DNA of 64,000 nt. It comes from Andreprevotia lacus DSM 23236. Lineage in GTDB: Bacteria; Pseudomonadota; Gammaproteobacteria; Burkholderiales; Chitinibacteraceae. The stretch covers positions 1 to 64,000 of the forward strand of contig NZ_FWXD01000019.1 in the NCBI RefSeq assembly GCF_900176275.1. Reading direction: 5' to 3'. The position numbers were made by a program, and so were the translations under genes. This document shows, piece after piece, positions 33,209 to 42,261 of the stretch. The notes beneath the pieces are model-generated. The model made no database searches, was not told the DNA's origin, and was given only the letters and a program-made list of their open reading frames with translations. The first letter of the stretch is position 1; each line of letters starts with the position of its first letter.

Positions 33209-35287
33209 TTACTGGCGGATCTTGCTCAGCGCAGTCATCAGGGTAGCAGTGCTGTCGTCACCGTCGAGCGACCAGCTGAACATACCGCCCAGACCGTTGG
33301 CCTTGGTGTAGTCGATCTTGGTCTGGATGACTTCCGGCGTGTCGTACGACCAGAAGGTGCTGCCGTCGAACTTCCACGACTGCTTGGTCACCGGGTGGAC
33401 GTAGATCGTACCAGCGGCGTTCTTCAGGACCTTGAAGTCTTCGATACCGTTTTCATAGGTGCCGTGTGCCGGTGTGGTGGCTTGTTGATACAGGCCGTTG
33501 TTCACATTCGGTACACCGGTCCAGCCACGGCCGTAGAACGGCACGCCCAGCGAGATCTTGCTGGCCGGCAGACCTGCAGCAACCAGGTTCTTCACAGCGT
33601 CGTCGATGTTGTAGTACGAAGCAACACCGCGCTGGCCGGTCTTCGGATCCAGATAGTTCGGGCCGTTCGGGTCCACATACAGGTTCGAGTGGAAGTCGGT
33701 CTTCGCAGCAGCATTGGCGTGGTTTTCGCCTGCAGCGTCCATGTAGGACGTGCTGGTGTATTCCCAACCACCGTGGAAGTCGTACGTCATCAGGTTGACG
33801 AAGTCGAAGTACTGAGCGTAGTTGACCGGCTCGGTATTGTCGATCTTGTCCTTGCCTGCCGACAGGGCTGCGGTCAGGTAGTAGTGCTTGTTACCGTTGG
33901 CAGCACCCAGCGCGTTCAGCTGCGTGCGGAATTCCTTCATCAGCAGCGTGAAGTTTTGCTTGTCGGCTGCGCTGAAGGTGTTGTACGGCTGACCGCCACC
34001 GCCCGGGAATTCCCAGTCGATGTCCACGCCATCAAACACGCCGGCCAGCGAACCTGCACCGCCACGGCCGCTATACGAAGGCAGGTTGCCCTTGATATAG
34101 ATGTCCAGGCACGACGAAACCAGTTGCTTGCGCAGTGCGTCGGTAGCCGAAGCTGCCGAGAACCACTTGGACCAGGTCCAGCCGCCCAGCGAGATGAAGA
34201 CCTTCAGGTTCGGGAACTTGCCCTTCAGTGCCTTCAGTTCACCGAAGTTACCAGCCAGCGGCGAATCCCATGTGTACGGCTTGCTCGGGTCGACCAGGCG
34301 AGCCGGAGTGCGGCCGTAGTCAGCCCATGCGTCGCCGCCGGTACCGGCGTCGGCTGCGTTCGGGTTGGTTGCACCTTGCTCGAGTTTGTCGATGCCGGCG
34401 CCGCATTCGTAACCACCGTTCTTCTGGTAGATGTTGCCGAAGGCGTAGTTGACATAAGTCATCTTGGCGGCGGAGCCGTTGGAGACGAAGTCAGCCACTT
34501 CGAATGCACGGCCATACACGCCCCACTGAGCGAAGTACGAACCGAGTTCCTTGCCGCCAGCCGACGGTGTCGGGGTAGCAGTCGGGACGCCGGTGGTCGG
34601 GATCGGAGTAGCGGTCGGCTTCGGTGTAGCGGTCGGAGTACCCGGGACCGGAGTTGCGGTCGGGGTGCTGGTGACCGGAACCGGGGTAGCAGTCGGCTTC
34701 GGTGTAGCGGTCGGGGTGCTGGTGACCGGAACCGGGGTAGCAGTCGGCGTACCGCCGTTGCAGGGGCCGTTGTCGGTCCACGGCTGGCCATCACCGGTGC
34801 TGGACGACGGCACGTTGCCTTGTGTCCACCACTTGGCGGTGTAGTTGCGACCGTTGTAGGTCACTTGCGCGCCGCCGTTGTACGAGGTGCTGGCGCTCCA
34901 CACTTGGTAGCAGCTGCTGGACGGAGCCGGGGTCGCTGTCGGAGCGGTAGTCGGAGCCGCAGTCGGCTTCGGTGTCGCTGTCGGTGCGTTGGTGACCGGA
35001 ACCGGTGTAGCGGTCGGGGCGGCTGTCGGGGCCGGGGTTGCAGTCGGTGTGGAACCGCTGCTCACGCCCAGATCCTTCCACAGGGTCGGGGTGGAGGACG
35101 GAGTCCAGCCAGCACCAACATAAGCGGTGTGGGTCACGAGGGCCTGGTAATCGTGGCCGTTGTAGCTCACGTAGGTACCAGCGGTGTAGGTATTGCCTTC
35201 TTGCCAAGCCGGGTATGCAGCATAGGCGCTGACTGCCAGCAACGCTGCGGGCAGCGCGGCCAGAGCAAATCGATTGAATTGCATCAT
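33209..35287 (-). CDS. secreted GH18 chitinase with two CBM5/12 modules
   Basis: A 692-residue exported chitinase. Signal peptide to about residue 23 (AVSAYA), CBM5/12 module 1 (about 24-72, WQEGNTYTAGTYVSYNGHDYQA), a Thr/Pro linker, CBM module 2 (about 125-180, WSASTSYNGGAQVTYNGRNYTA), a second Thr/Pro linker (about 185-245), then the GH18 catalytic domain. The catalytic DxxDxDxE motif is DGVDIDWE; LKVFISLGGWTWS, VNLMTYDFHGGWE and the closing GMFSWSLDGDD are also present. It hydrolyses chitin outside the cell with retention through the substrate acetamido group. The ATG at 35287 follows GGAGA by 5 nt; a second ATG is adjacent. Confidence 0.96.
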   Translation of the reverse strand: MMQFNRFALAALPAALLAVSAYAAYPAWQEGNTYTAGTYVSYNGHDYQALVTHTAYVGAGWTPSSTPTLWKDLGVSSGSTPTATPAPTAAPTATPVPVTNAPTATPKPTAAPTTAPTATPAPSSSCYQVWSASTSYNGGAQVTYNGRNYTAKWWTQGNVPSSSTGDGQPWTDNGPCNGGTPTATPVPVTSTPTATPKPTATPVPVTSTPTATPVPGTPTATPKPTATPIPTTGVPTATPTPSAGGKELGSYFAQWGVYGRAFEVADFVSNGSAAKMTYVNYAFGNIYQKNGGYECGAGIDKLEQGATNPNAADAGTGGDAWADYGRTPARLVDPSKPYTWDSPLAGNFGELKALKGKFPNLKVFISLGGWTWSKWFSAASATDALRKQLVSSCLDIYIKGNLPSYSGRGGAGSLAGVFDGVDIDWEFPGGGGQPYNTFSAADKQNFTLLMKEFRTQLNALGAANGNKHYYLTAALSAGKDKIDNTEPVNYAQYFDFVNLMTYDFHGGWEYTSTSYMDAAGENHANAAAKTDFHSNLYVDPNGPNYLDPKTGQRGVASYYNIDDAVKNLVAAGLPASKISLGVPFYGRGWTGVPNVNNGLYQQATTPAHGTYENGIEDFKVLKNAAGTIYVHPVTKQSWKFDGSTFWSYDTPEVIQTKIDYTKANGLGGMFSWSLDGDDSTATLMTALSKIRQ
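34560..35050 (-). repeat. Thr/Pro linker repeats of the chitinase
   Basis: Two arrays (about 34560-34750 and 34920-35045) of TATPVP/TATPKP-coding units flank the second chitin-binding module. Some units are identical over more than 40 bp (compare 34640-34690 with 34690-34745), suggesting recent duplication. Confidence 0.75.
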
Positions 35288-36036
35288 ACGGTCTCCGTCC
35301 ATCATCTTTTTTAGGTGGTAATTCAAACGCATCACCGTTGCGTCCGACTCGCCCAAGAAAGTAAGCATTACGAAAGCAATGCGGTATTTCCTGCACGCCC
35401 CAACTGGTTGGCCGGGGTCACACGCCACGATGGGGGTCATTTCTGCCCGCAGCCCGTTTTTGTGTCAATACCCTTGGCCACTACTTTTTCGTGAGCTGCG
35501 GCACAGCATTTTTTTCTTGCGGTTTTGACTACAGAAAACCCCTTATTTTCGATTGACGCATTGCAACAATTACCTAAAAACCAGCCTTTGAACCAAGAAA
35601 ATCAATAGTTCTTTATTTATTGCAATGCAACATAAACTACTGCTGTTGTACGTAATAATGCTTCATGGTTTGTAGTTTTCTACAAAAAACTACACAAAAA
35701 ATTTCAGAAAAGTACAGCTAGTCACCCGTATTTGCGCTGCAACATTGCATAAGCATTTTATTATTTGTCTAAAACAAAACAAACAACGAAAGAATTAAAA
35801 AAGAATCAGAAAGAAATATTCAATAAATTGGTCTTATTGATTGCACGGCAATGCGCTTGTCGCCATGCAGCCGGAATGGCCTGCGTGCGGTGGCCACCGG
35901 GGGCGCGCCGGTTAAATTTTCACAAAAACACCACAAAACACCATTTGTTGAAAATTATTTTCTTGTGGCATGGCATGAAGCAACGTAGCCTAGGCAGCAG
36001 ACTAGCTGGCCCGCTCCGGGCCAACCCGGAGTGCAT
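35288..36036. other. AT-rich regulatory region between chitinase and D-amino-acid operon
   Basis: This 749-bp region is distinctly AT-rich from about 35460 to 35840 compared with its surroundings. It must hold the divergent promoters for the chitinase and the operon at 36.0 kb. A frame at 35765-36040 is Lys- and His-rich and not convincing as a protein. The strongest signal is the palindrome at 35671-35694. Confidence 0.55.
35671..35694. promoter_or_regulatory. palindromic operator upstream of chitinase
   Basis: TGTAGTTTT and AAAACTACA are perfect 9-bp arms around a 6-nt centre. A related half-site (ACTACAGAAAA) occurs near 35527-35539. The pattern is compatible with a GntR-, LacI- or ROK-type repressor of chitin or N-acetylglucosamine genes; no such regulator is identified in the window. 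Confidence 0.6.
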
Positions 36037-37311
36037 GTGACCCACCTTCAAGCCCCTGCATCTGCCCTGCCGCTGGACCCCTGCGGCAAGGGGCTGGGTG
36101 CGTTTGCCACCGGCCAGACCGGCAACAATGCAGCCAGCCTGCAATGGAACATCCTGCGCGAGGACGTGAGCCTGCCGGTGGCGGTACTGCGCGAGGCACG
36201 CATCGAACACAATCTGCAGTGGATGCGCCGCTTTATCGATGCCTATGGCGTCAAGCTCGCCCCCCACGGCAAGACCACCATGAGCCCGGCCTTGTTCCGG
36301 CGCCAGCTCGCGTCCGGCGCATGGGGCATTACCCTCGCCACTGCGCCGCAGACGCAGGCAGCCTATCACCACGGTGTGCGCCGCGTAATGCTGGCCAACC
36401 AGCTGGTGGGCCGCGCCAATATGGCCATCATCGCCCGCCTGCAGGCCGACCCCGGTTTTGATTTCTGTTGCATCGTCGACAGCGCCGCCAATGTAGATCA
36501 GTTGGGCCGCTTTTTTGCCGAAGCCGGCCAGACGCTCAAGGTATTGCTTGAGCTGGGCGTGCCCGGCGGGCGTACCGGCGTGCGCAACGCCGATGAAGAA
36601 GCCGCCGTGCTGGCCGCCATCGCGCGCTGGCCGCAAGCGCTGGCGCTGTGCGGTGTGGAGTTGTATGAAGGCGTGCTCAAGGACGAAGCCGCCATCCGTG
36701 CGCTGCTGCGCCGTGGCGTGACCACCCTGCAAGGACTGCAGCAGCAAGGACAACTGGCCGACGGCACCGCCATCCTCACCGGCGCTGGCTCGGCCTGGTT
36801 CGACGTGGTGGCCGAGGAATGGCGTGATGCTGATATCGGCCGCCCGCTGGACGTGGTGCTGCGCCCCGGCTGCTACCTCACCCACGATGTGGGTATCTAT
36901 AAAGCAGCGGAAACGCGCATCCAGACCAACAACCCGGTGGCGCGCGACATGCACGCCAGCCTGCTGCCGGCGCTGCAGGTATGGGCCTATGTGCAATCGC
37001 GGCCCGAACCCCACCTGGCCATCATCGGCCTCGGCAAGCGCGATGCCGCCTTCGATGCCGGCCTGCCCGTGCCCGCCAGCTACTACCGCCCCGGCACCGC
37101 AGCCCCCGGCACCGCACCGGCCCACTGGCAGGTGACAGCCATGATGGACCAGCACGCCTTCATGCAGGTCGATGCCGCCGACGATGTACAGATCGGCGAT
37201 CTGATCGCCTTCGACATTTCGCACCCCTGCCTCACCTTCGACAAATGGCGCCAGCTGCTGTTGGTCGATGAGGCCGGCAACGTGACCGACGTGGTCGGCA
37301 CGTACTTCTGA
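36037..37311 (+). CDS. D-serine-deaminase-like PLP protein (amino acid deaminase)
   Basis: A 424-residue protein with an alanine-racemase-type N-terminal barrel (LAPHGKTTMSPALFRRQL; the Lys of HGKT is the likely PLP lysine) and a D-serine dehydratase-like C-terminal domain ending in DISHPCLTFDKW, whose His and Cys are candidate zinc ligands. The family converts D-amino acids to keto acids or cleaves D-threonine-type substrates. GTG 36037 is preferred because GGAG stands 5 nt upstream; GTG 36031 overlaps that site. It leads an operon with an RpiR regulator, an N-acyl-D-amino-acid deacylase and RidA. Confidence 0.82.
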   Translation: MTHLQAPASALPLDPCGKGLGAFATGQTGNNAASLQWNILREDVSLPVAVLREARIEHNLQWMRRFIDAYGVKLAPHGKTTMSPALFRRQLASGAWGITLATAPQTQAAYHHGVRRVMLANQLVGRANMAIIARLQADPGFDFCCIVDSAANVDQLGRFFAEAGQTLKVLLELGVPGGRTGVRNADEEAAVLAAIARWPQALALCGVELYEGVLKDEAAIRALLRRGVTTLQGLQQQGQLADGTAILTGAGSAWFDVVAEEWRDADIGRPLDVVLRPGCYLTHDVGIYKAAETRIQTNNPVARDMHASLLPALQVWAYVQSRPEPHLAIIGLGKRDAAFDAGLPVPASYYRPGTAAPGTAPAHWQVTAMMDQHAFMQVDAADDVQIGDLIAFDISHPCLTFDKWRQLLLVDEAGNVTDVVGTYF

Positions 37312-37319
37312 GCACAACC

Positions 37320-38189
37320 ATGCACAGCGATATCGTTTACCACCTGCGTGCCAGCCACGCGCAATTGTCGGCCACCGAGCGCAAAGTGGCCGATGCCATC
37401 CTCGATGACATTGCCTTTGCCGCCGCCGCCAGCATCGATCAACTGGCCGACAAGGCCGGTGTTAGCATGGCCACCATCTCGCGCTTTGCCAAAGCAGTGA
37501 ATTGCAGCGACATCCGCGACCTCAAGCGCAAGCTGGCGCAGGCCGGCGCGGTGGGCAGCCGCTTTCTGGCCGACCAGTTGCCCAACCGCGAAGAGCATTC
37601 CTTCTATACCCGCATCTGCAACGACATCGAACAGACCTTGCACCGCAACCTGGCCGGTTTTTCCGAGGCGCAGTTCCGCGCGGCCACCGGCCTGCTGAGC
37701 GATGCACGCATGATCTATATCGCCGGCATGGGCGGTGGCTCGACCATGCTGGCCGACGAGCTGCAATTCCGGCTGGCGCGGCTGGGCTTTGCCGTGGCCG
37801 CCTATCACGACCCGGTGCTGCTGCGCATGATGGCTGCCACCATGACACCGCAGGATGCCTTACTCATCCTCTCGGTCAGCGGCGTTACGCCCGAGCTGCA
37901 ATCGGCTGCCGATATCGCGCGTGAATACGGTGCGCGCATCGTGGTGATTACCGATCCGGCCTCACCGCTGGCCAGCCGGGCCGATGTGCTGCTGCCGCTG
38001 CAGCACGACGAAACCGACTTCATCTACAAGCCGTCGGCATCGCGCTACGCCATGCTGCTGGCCATCGATATCCTCGCCACCGAGCTGGCACTCAGCCGCC
38101 GCGACAGCAGCAAGGACTTGCTGCGCCGGGTAAAGCTGGCGCTGGATGACTATCGCGGTGGCGACAACCGCCTGCCACTGGGGGACTAA
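37320..38189 (+). CDS. MurR/RpiR family regulator with SIS domain
   Basis: A 289-residue regulator. The N-terminal RpiR helix-turn-helix spans about residues 1-75 (LSATERKVADAILDD, ASIDQLADKAGVSMATISRFAKAVNC). The C-terminal SIS phosphosugar-binding fold follows (MIYIAGMGGGSTMLADELQFRL, DALLILSVSGVTPEL, IVVITDPASPLASRADVLL). Such proteins sense phosphosugars or related acids; here the neighbours suggest a ligand from D-amino-acid or ketodeoxygluconate metabolism. It starts 9 bp after the deaminase stop and 7 bp before the deacylase. Confidence 0.92.
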   Translation: MHSDIVYHLRASHAQLSATERKVADAILDDIAFAAAASIDQLADKAGVSMATISRFAKAVNCSDIRDLKRKLAQAGAVGSRFLADQLPNREEHSFYTRICNDIEQTLHRNLAGFSEAQFRAATGLLSDARMIYIAGMGGGSTMLADELQFRLARLGFAVAAYHDPVLLRMMAATMTPQDALLILSVSGVTPELQSAADIAREYGARIVVITDPASPLASRADVLLPLQHDETDFIYKPSASRYAMLLAIDILATELALSRRDSSKDLLRRVKLALDDYRGGDNRLPLGD

Positions 38190-38196
38190 GCCCGCC

Positions 38197-39669
38197 ATGC
38201 AATACGATCTGATCATCCGCAATGTGCAGCTTTACGACGGCAGCGGCAGCACGCCCCATGCTGCCGACGTGGCGGTGCAGGGTGGCCGCATAGCCGCGCT
38301 GCAGCGGCGCGATACAGGCAAGCCACTGCCCGCCAGTGCCGGCGTAGTGGTCGATGCCGGCGGGCTGGCATTGGCGCCCGGCTTTATCGACGTGCACACG
38401 CATGACGACACCAATGTGATCAGCCAGCCCGACATGCTGCCCAAGATTTCGCAGGGCATCACTACCGTCATCGTCGGCAATTGCGGCATCAGCGCCAGCC
38501 CGGTGCTGCTGCGTGGCACACCGCCAGACCCGATGAATCTGCTGGGCGATGCCGATGCGTTTCGCTACCCCTGCTTTGGCGACTACCGCCGCGCGGTCGA
38601 TGCCGCCCAGCCTGCCGTCAACGTAGCGGCACTGGTGGGCCACACAGCGCTGCGCAACAACCATATGGACCGGCTGGACCGCTGCGCCACGCCGGGCGAG
38701 ATCAATGCCATGCAGGTGCAACTGCGCGAGGCACTGGAGAACGGTGCACTGGGCCTGTCCAGCGGCCTGGCCTACAGCTCGGCCGTGGCCAGCAGCACCG
38801 ACGAGGTACAAATGCTGGCCGAGGTGCTGGATGAATACGGCGGCGTGTACACCACCCACCTGCGTACCGAGTTCGACGGCATTCTCGACGCGATGGACGA
38901 AGCCTTCACCATTGGCCGCCATGCCAAAGCGCCGGTGATCGTGTCCCACCTCAAGTGTGCCGGGGCCGGCAACTGGGGACGCAGCACCGAGGTGATCCGC
39001 AAGCTGGAAGGCGCTGCCGCCAGCCACCCGGTCGGCTGTGACTGCTATCCCTATGCCGCCAGCTCATCGACGCTGGACCTGAAGCAGGTCACCAGCGATT
39101 TCGACATCGTGATCACCTGGAGCACGCCGCACCCCGAGATGGGCGGCCGCAAGCTGGCCGACATCGCCATCGAATGGGGCAGCAGCCTGCTGGACACCGC
39201 GCGCCAGCTGCAGCCGGCCGGTGCGGTGTATTACGGCATGGACGAGAACGACGTGCGCCATATCCTCGGCCACCCGCTCACCATGGTCGGTTCGGACGGC
39301 CTACCCAACGACCCGCTGCCGCACCCGCGCCTGTGGGGCGCCTTTCCGCGCGTGCTGGGCCATTACAGCCGCGATGTGGGCTTGTTCCCGCTGGCCGAGG
39401 CCATCCGCAAGATGACCAGCCTGTCGGCCGACCGCTTCGGCCTGGCCGACCGGGGCCGCATTGCGCCGGGGCTGGCCGCCGATCTGGTGCTGTTCGACCC
39501 CGCCACGGTACGCGATACCGCCCGCTTCGACGACCCGGCCCGCCCGGCCGAGGGCATCCACGCGGTGTGGGTGAACGGCGTACTCAGCTACCAGCAACAA
39601 CAACTGACCGGCCACCGCGCCGGGCGTTTCCTGCCGCGCTCACGCGATTTGCGTGCCGGCTTTCATTGA
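38197..39669 (+). CDS. N-acyl-D-amino-acid deacylase (D-aminoacylase)
   Basis: A 490-residue amidohydrolase. Metal-site motifs are GFIDVHTHDD, the Cys-containing GNCGISASP, and VIVSHLKCAG; GLSSGLAYSSA and THLRTEFDG are characteristic of D-aminoacylases. The C-terminus (GLAADLVLFDPATVRDTA) is the standard composite-domain end. It releases D-amino acids from N-acyl derivatives, supplying the deaminase encoded two genes upstream. ATG 38197 starts the conserved YDLIIRNVQLYDGSG block. Cytoplasmic. Confidence 0.92.
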   Translation: MQYDLIIRNVQLYDGSGSTPHAADVAVQGGRIAALQRRDTGKPLPASAGVVVDAGGLALAPGFIDVHTHDDTNVISQPDMLPKISQGITTVIVGNCGISASPVLLRGTPPDPMNLLGDADAFRYPCFGDYRRAVDAAQPAVNVAALVGHTALRNNHMDRLDRCATPGEINAMQVQLREALENGALGLSSGLAYSSAVASSTDEVQMLAEVLDEYGGVYTTHLRTEFDGILDAMDEAFTIGRHAKAPVIVSHLKCAGAGNWGRSTEVIRKLEGAAASHPVGCDCYPYAASSSTLDLKQVTSDFDIVITWSTPHPEMGGRKLADIAIEWGSSLLDTARQLQPAGAVYYGMDENDVRHILGHPLTMVGSDGLPNDPLPHPRLWGAFPRVLGHYSRDVGLFPLAEAIRKMTSLSADRFGLADRGRIAPGLAADLVLFDPATVRDTARFDDPARPAEGIHAVWVNGVLSYQQQQLTGHRAGRFLPRSRDLRAGFH

Positions 39670-39685
39670 TCCGAGGGTACGCAAT

Positions 39686-40075
39686 ATGTCCGATATCAAA
39701 CGTTATGGCGTCGAAGGCGGCAAGGGCACTGGCGGTCAGCATCTGCCCTTTGCCCGCGCGGTCGAAGCCGATGGCTGGCTGCATGTGTCCGGCCAGGTGC
39801 CGATGGTAAATGGCGAGATCGTGGAAGGCGGCATCGTCACGCAATCGCACCAGGCCATCCGCAACCTGCTGGCAATCCTGGCCGAAGCCGGCTACGGCCC
39901 CGAGCACGTGGTGCGCTGTGGCGTGTGGCTGGATGACCCGCGCGACTTCATGTCGTTCAACCGCGTGTTCATGGAGTACTTCGGCGCCAATCCGCCCGCC
40001 CGCGCTTGCGTGGTGTCGAGCATGGTGGTCGACTGCAAGGTCGAAGTCGATTGCGTGGCCTACAAGCGCCCCTGA
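39686..40075 (+). CDS. ridA: RidA family enamine/imine deaminase
   Basis: A 129-residue protein of the YjgF/RidA family. Family blocks are LPFARAVEADGWLHVSGQVP, QAIRNLLAILAEAGYGPEHVVRC, and NPPARACVVSSMVVDCKVEVDCVAYKR, with the conserved Arg in PPARA. RidA proteins hydrolyse reactive enamine or imine intermediates released by PLP-dependent dehydratases, which fits the PLP deaminase-like gene in this operon. ATG 39686 is chosen over an upstream in-frame start because it begins the conserved part and follows GAGGG. Confidence 0.92.
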   Translation: MSDIKRYGVEGGKGTGGQHLPFARAVEADGWLHVSGQVPMVNGEIVEGGIVTQSHQAIRNLLAILAEAGYGPEHVVRCGVWLDDPRDFMSFNRVFMEYFGANPPARACVVSSMVVDCKVEVDCVAYKRP

Positions 40076-40092
40076 GCGGAAGGAGAGCGGCA

Positions 40093-40998
40093 ATGCAGAT
40101 TGCAGCACTGGGCGAATGCATGATCGAGCTGTCGGGCGCACCGCTGCGCAAGACCTATGGTGGCGATACGCTCAACACGGCAGTGTATCTGGCACGGCTG
40201 CTGGCCGGCGGCGCTCACGCGGTGCATTACCTGACCGCGCTGGGGCAGGACAACCTGTCTGACGAGCTGCTGGCCGCGTGGCAGGCCGAGGGCATCAACA
40301 CCGCGCGCGTGGTGCGGCTGGCGGCGCGCCAGCCGGGGTTGTATCTGGTCGAGACCGATGCAGCGGGCGAGCGGCGCTTCCACTACTGGCGCAACGATAG
40401 CGCCGCGCGCGCGTGGTTTGCCAGCGGCATCGACTTTGCCACCCTGCTGGCCGGGCTGGATGCGGTGTATCTGTCCGGCATCACCCTGGCGCTGTTTCCG
40501 CACTCCGAACGCACCCATCTGATTGCCGCGCTACGTGCGTTCAAGGCGGCCGGTGGCGTGATCTGGTTTGACAACAACTACCGGCCCGCACTGTGGTCAC
40601 CCGCTGCCGCGCGCGAGGCCTATCCGCAGCTGTATGCACTGGCTGACGTAGCCTTGCTGACCGAGGATGACGACATCGCTGTCTTCGGCCCGGCCGACGC
40701 CGACACCATGCTGCAGCGCGCACTGGCTGCCGGTGCTGCCGAAGTGGTCATCAAGCGCGGCAGCCTACCCTGCCTGATTGCCAACGCACAGCAACGCCAC
40801 GAGGTTGCCCCGGCAGCGGTCAGCCGCGTGGTCGATACCTGCGCGGCTGGTGATTCATTTGCCGCCGGCTACCTCGCCGCGCGCTTGCACGGGCTGGCGC
40901 TGCCCGCTGCTGCCGCACAAGGCCACCTGCTGGCCGGCACCGTCATCCAGCACCCCGGCGCCATCATGCCGCAAGCCGCCATGCCGGCCTTGCCCTGA
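40093..40998 (+). CDS. kdgK: 2-dehydro-3-deoxygluconokinase
   Basis: A 301-residue PfkB-family sugar kinase. The signature DTCAAGDSFAAGYLAARL and the end GHLLAGTVIQHPGAIMPQAAMPA closely follow E. coli KdgK (DTTAAGDSFSAGYLA and GHLTASTVIQ). The N-terminal GECMIELSG and YGGDTLNTAVYLARL are also typical. It phosphorylates 2-keto-3-deoxygluconate for the Entner-Doudoroff route. AGGAG lies 8 nt before ATG 40093. Its place in a D-amino-acid operon suggests either a shared regulon or a related six-carbon keto-acid substrate, for instance one derived from amino-sugar acids. Confidence 0.88.
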   Translation: MQIAALGECMIELSGAPLRKTYGGDTLNTAVYLARLLAGGAHAVHYLTALGQDNLSDELLAAWQAEGINTARVVRLAARQPGLYLVETDAAGERRFHYWRNDSAARAWFASGIDFATLLAGLDAVYLSGITLALFPHSERTHLIAALRAFKAAGGVIWFDNNYRPALWSPAAAREAYPQLYALADVALLTEDDDIAVFGPADADTMLQRALAAGAAEVVIKRGSLPCLIANAQQRHEVAPAAVSRVVDTCAAGDSFAAGYLAARLHGLALPAAAAQGHLLAGTVIQHPGAIMPQAAMPALP

Positions 40999-41040
40999 AC
41001 CAGCCGATTACACATACCTATATAAAGAAAAGGACACGTC

Positions 41041-42261
41041 ATGAAGTACACCAACCCGCAGCGCTCGCTCTACACCTACGCCTGGGACGTGGCCGGCCGC
41101 AATGTCGCCGGCTTTGTCGATGAAGTGCTGGCCCACGGCCTGGATGGCGTCAAGCTGGCTGCCAGCTACCACGCCGGCAAGTTCATCCGCCCGCCACGCC
41201 CCGGTCAGCTGGGTGGCCGCGTAGTGTTTCCCGAGGACGGCGCGCTGTATTTCGAGCCGACGGTATCGCGCTACAAGACGCTGCCCGCCCACCCGCACAG
41301 CGACCCGGCGCAACGCCGCGTGGCCTACGCCCTGGCCGAAGACGGCCGGCTGGCACTGTCGGCGTGGACCATTCTGTTCCACAACTCGAAGCTGGGCGAA
41401 GCCCACCCCGAGCTGGTGACGCGCAATGCCTGGGGCGATGGCTATGTGTATGCACTGTGCCCGATGCAGCCGGCGGTGTTCGACTACGGCATCACGCTGG
41501 CCACCGACATCGCGCAGACCCTGCCATGGCAAAGCCTGACGCTGGAAAGCCCCGGCTGGGCACCGTATGGCCATGGTTACCACCATGAATTTGCCCAGGT
41601 ACGCAGCAATGTATGGCTGGATACCATGCTGGGCCTGTGCTTCTGCGATGCCTGTCGCAGCGCCGCCAAGGGCAAGGGCATCGATGCCGATGCACTGGCC
41701 GGCCGCGTGCGCACGCGCGTCGATGGCTATCTGAGCGCCAACGTCGATGCAGCCCCCGATCAGGCCGGCGCATGGCTGGCCGCCGATCTGTTCGAGGACA
41801 CTGAGCTCGCCGCCTTCATCAAGCTGCGCCAGGCCCGCGTGACCGAATTCGTGGCCACCCTGCGCCGTGAAATGAAGCAGGACGTCGCCCTCTACGTCAT
41901 CCCCACCGTGCAGCGCCCCACCGCGCAGACCTGGCTGGAAGGCAGCGACCTGGCCGCACTGGCACAGGTATCGGACGGCGTGGAAGTGCCCTTCTACGAA
42001 CCGAACGCCGGCCGCGTGCTGGCCGACGCCGTCGACACCATCCGCCGCATCGGCGACCCGGCCAAGGTGCGCGCCATCCTGCGCCCCGGCGTACCCGACC
42101 TGGGCGATGGCGGCGACATCGGCGCCGCCTATCACGGCCTGCAGGCACTCGGCATCAACGCGTTCTCGTTCTACAACTACGGCATGCTGCGGCCGGATGC
42201 GCTGGTGAAGTTGCGCGGGCTGGGTTGCAGAAGCATAGTTGGATTATTCACTTCGGCTTAA
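41041..42261 (+). CDS. TIM-barrel-like protein of unknown function
   Basis: A 406-residue soluble protein that I cannot name. The layout (LDGVKLAASYHAGKF, YALCPMQPAVFDYG, LESPGWAPYGHGYHHE, FCDACRSAAKGKGID, GDIGAAYHGLQALGINAFSFYNYG) suggests a glycoside-hydrolase-like or sugar-related barrel. It is the last gene of the D-amino-acid/KDG operon, 42 bp after kdgK. The final roughly eleven codons (from about 42228) have the low GC of the adjoining island, so the original C-terminus was probably replaced when the island was inserted. Confidence 0.65.
   Translation: MKYTNPQRSLYTYAWDVAGRNVAGFVDEVLAHGLDGVKLAASYHAGKFIRPPRPGQLGGRVVFPEDGALYFEPTVSRYKTLPAHPHSDPAQRRVAYALAEDGRLALSAWTILFHNSKLGEAHPELVTRNAWGDGYVYALCPMQPAVFDYGITLATDIAQTLPWQSLTLESPGWAPYGHGYHHEFAQVRSNVWLDTMLGLCFCDACRSAAKGKGIDADALAGRVRTRVDGYLSANVDAAPDQAGAWLAADLFEDTELAAFIKLRQARVTEFVATLRREMKQDVALYVIPTVQRPTAQTWLEGSDLAALAQVSDGVEVPFYEPNAGRVLADAVDTIRRIGDPAKVRAILRPGVPDLGDGGDIGAAYHGLQALGINAFSFYNYGMLRPDALVKLRGLGCRSIVGLFTSA

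Noticed and set aside
33395-35314. Plus-strand frame of 639 codons
   Set aside because: Antisense of the chitinase gene; no plausible fold and Arg/Val/Gly bias typical of shadows.
35765-36040. Lys/His-rich 91-codon frame
   Set aside because: Lies in the AT-rich control region, lacks a convincing ribosome binding site and crosses into the next gene's start.
41041-42261. Possible pseudogene call for the barrel-like protein
   Set aside because: Only the extreme C-terminus is affected by the island; all conserved-looking blocks are intact, so I kept it as a gene.
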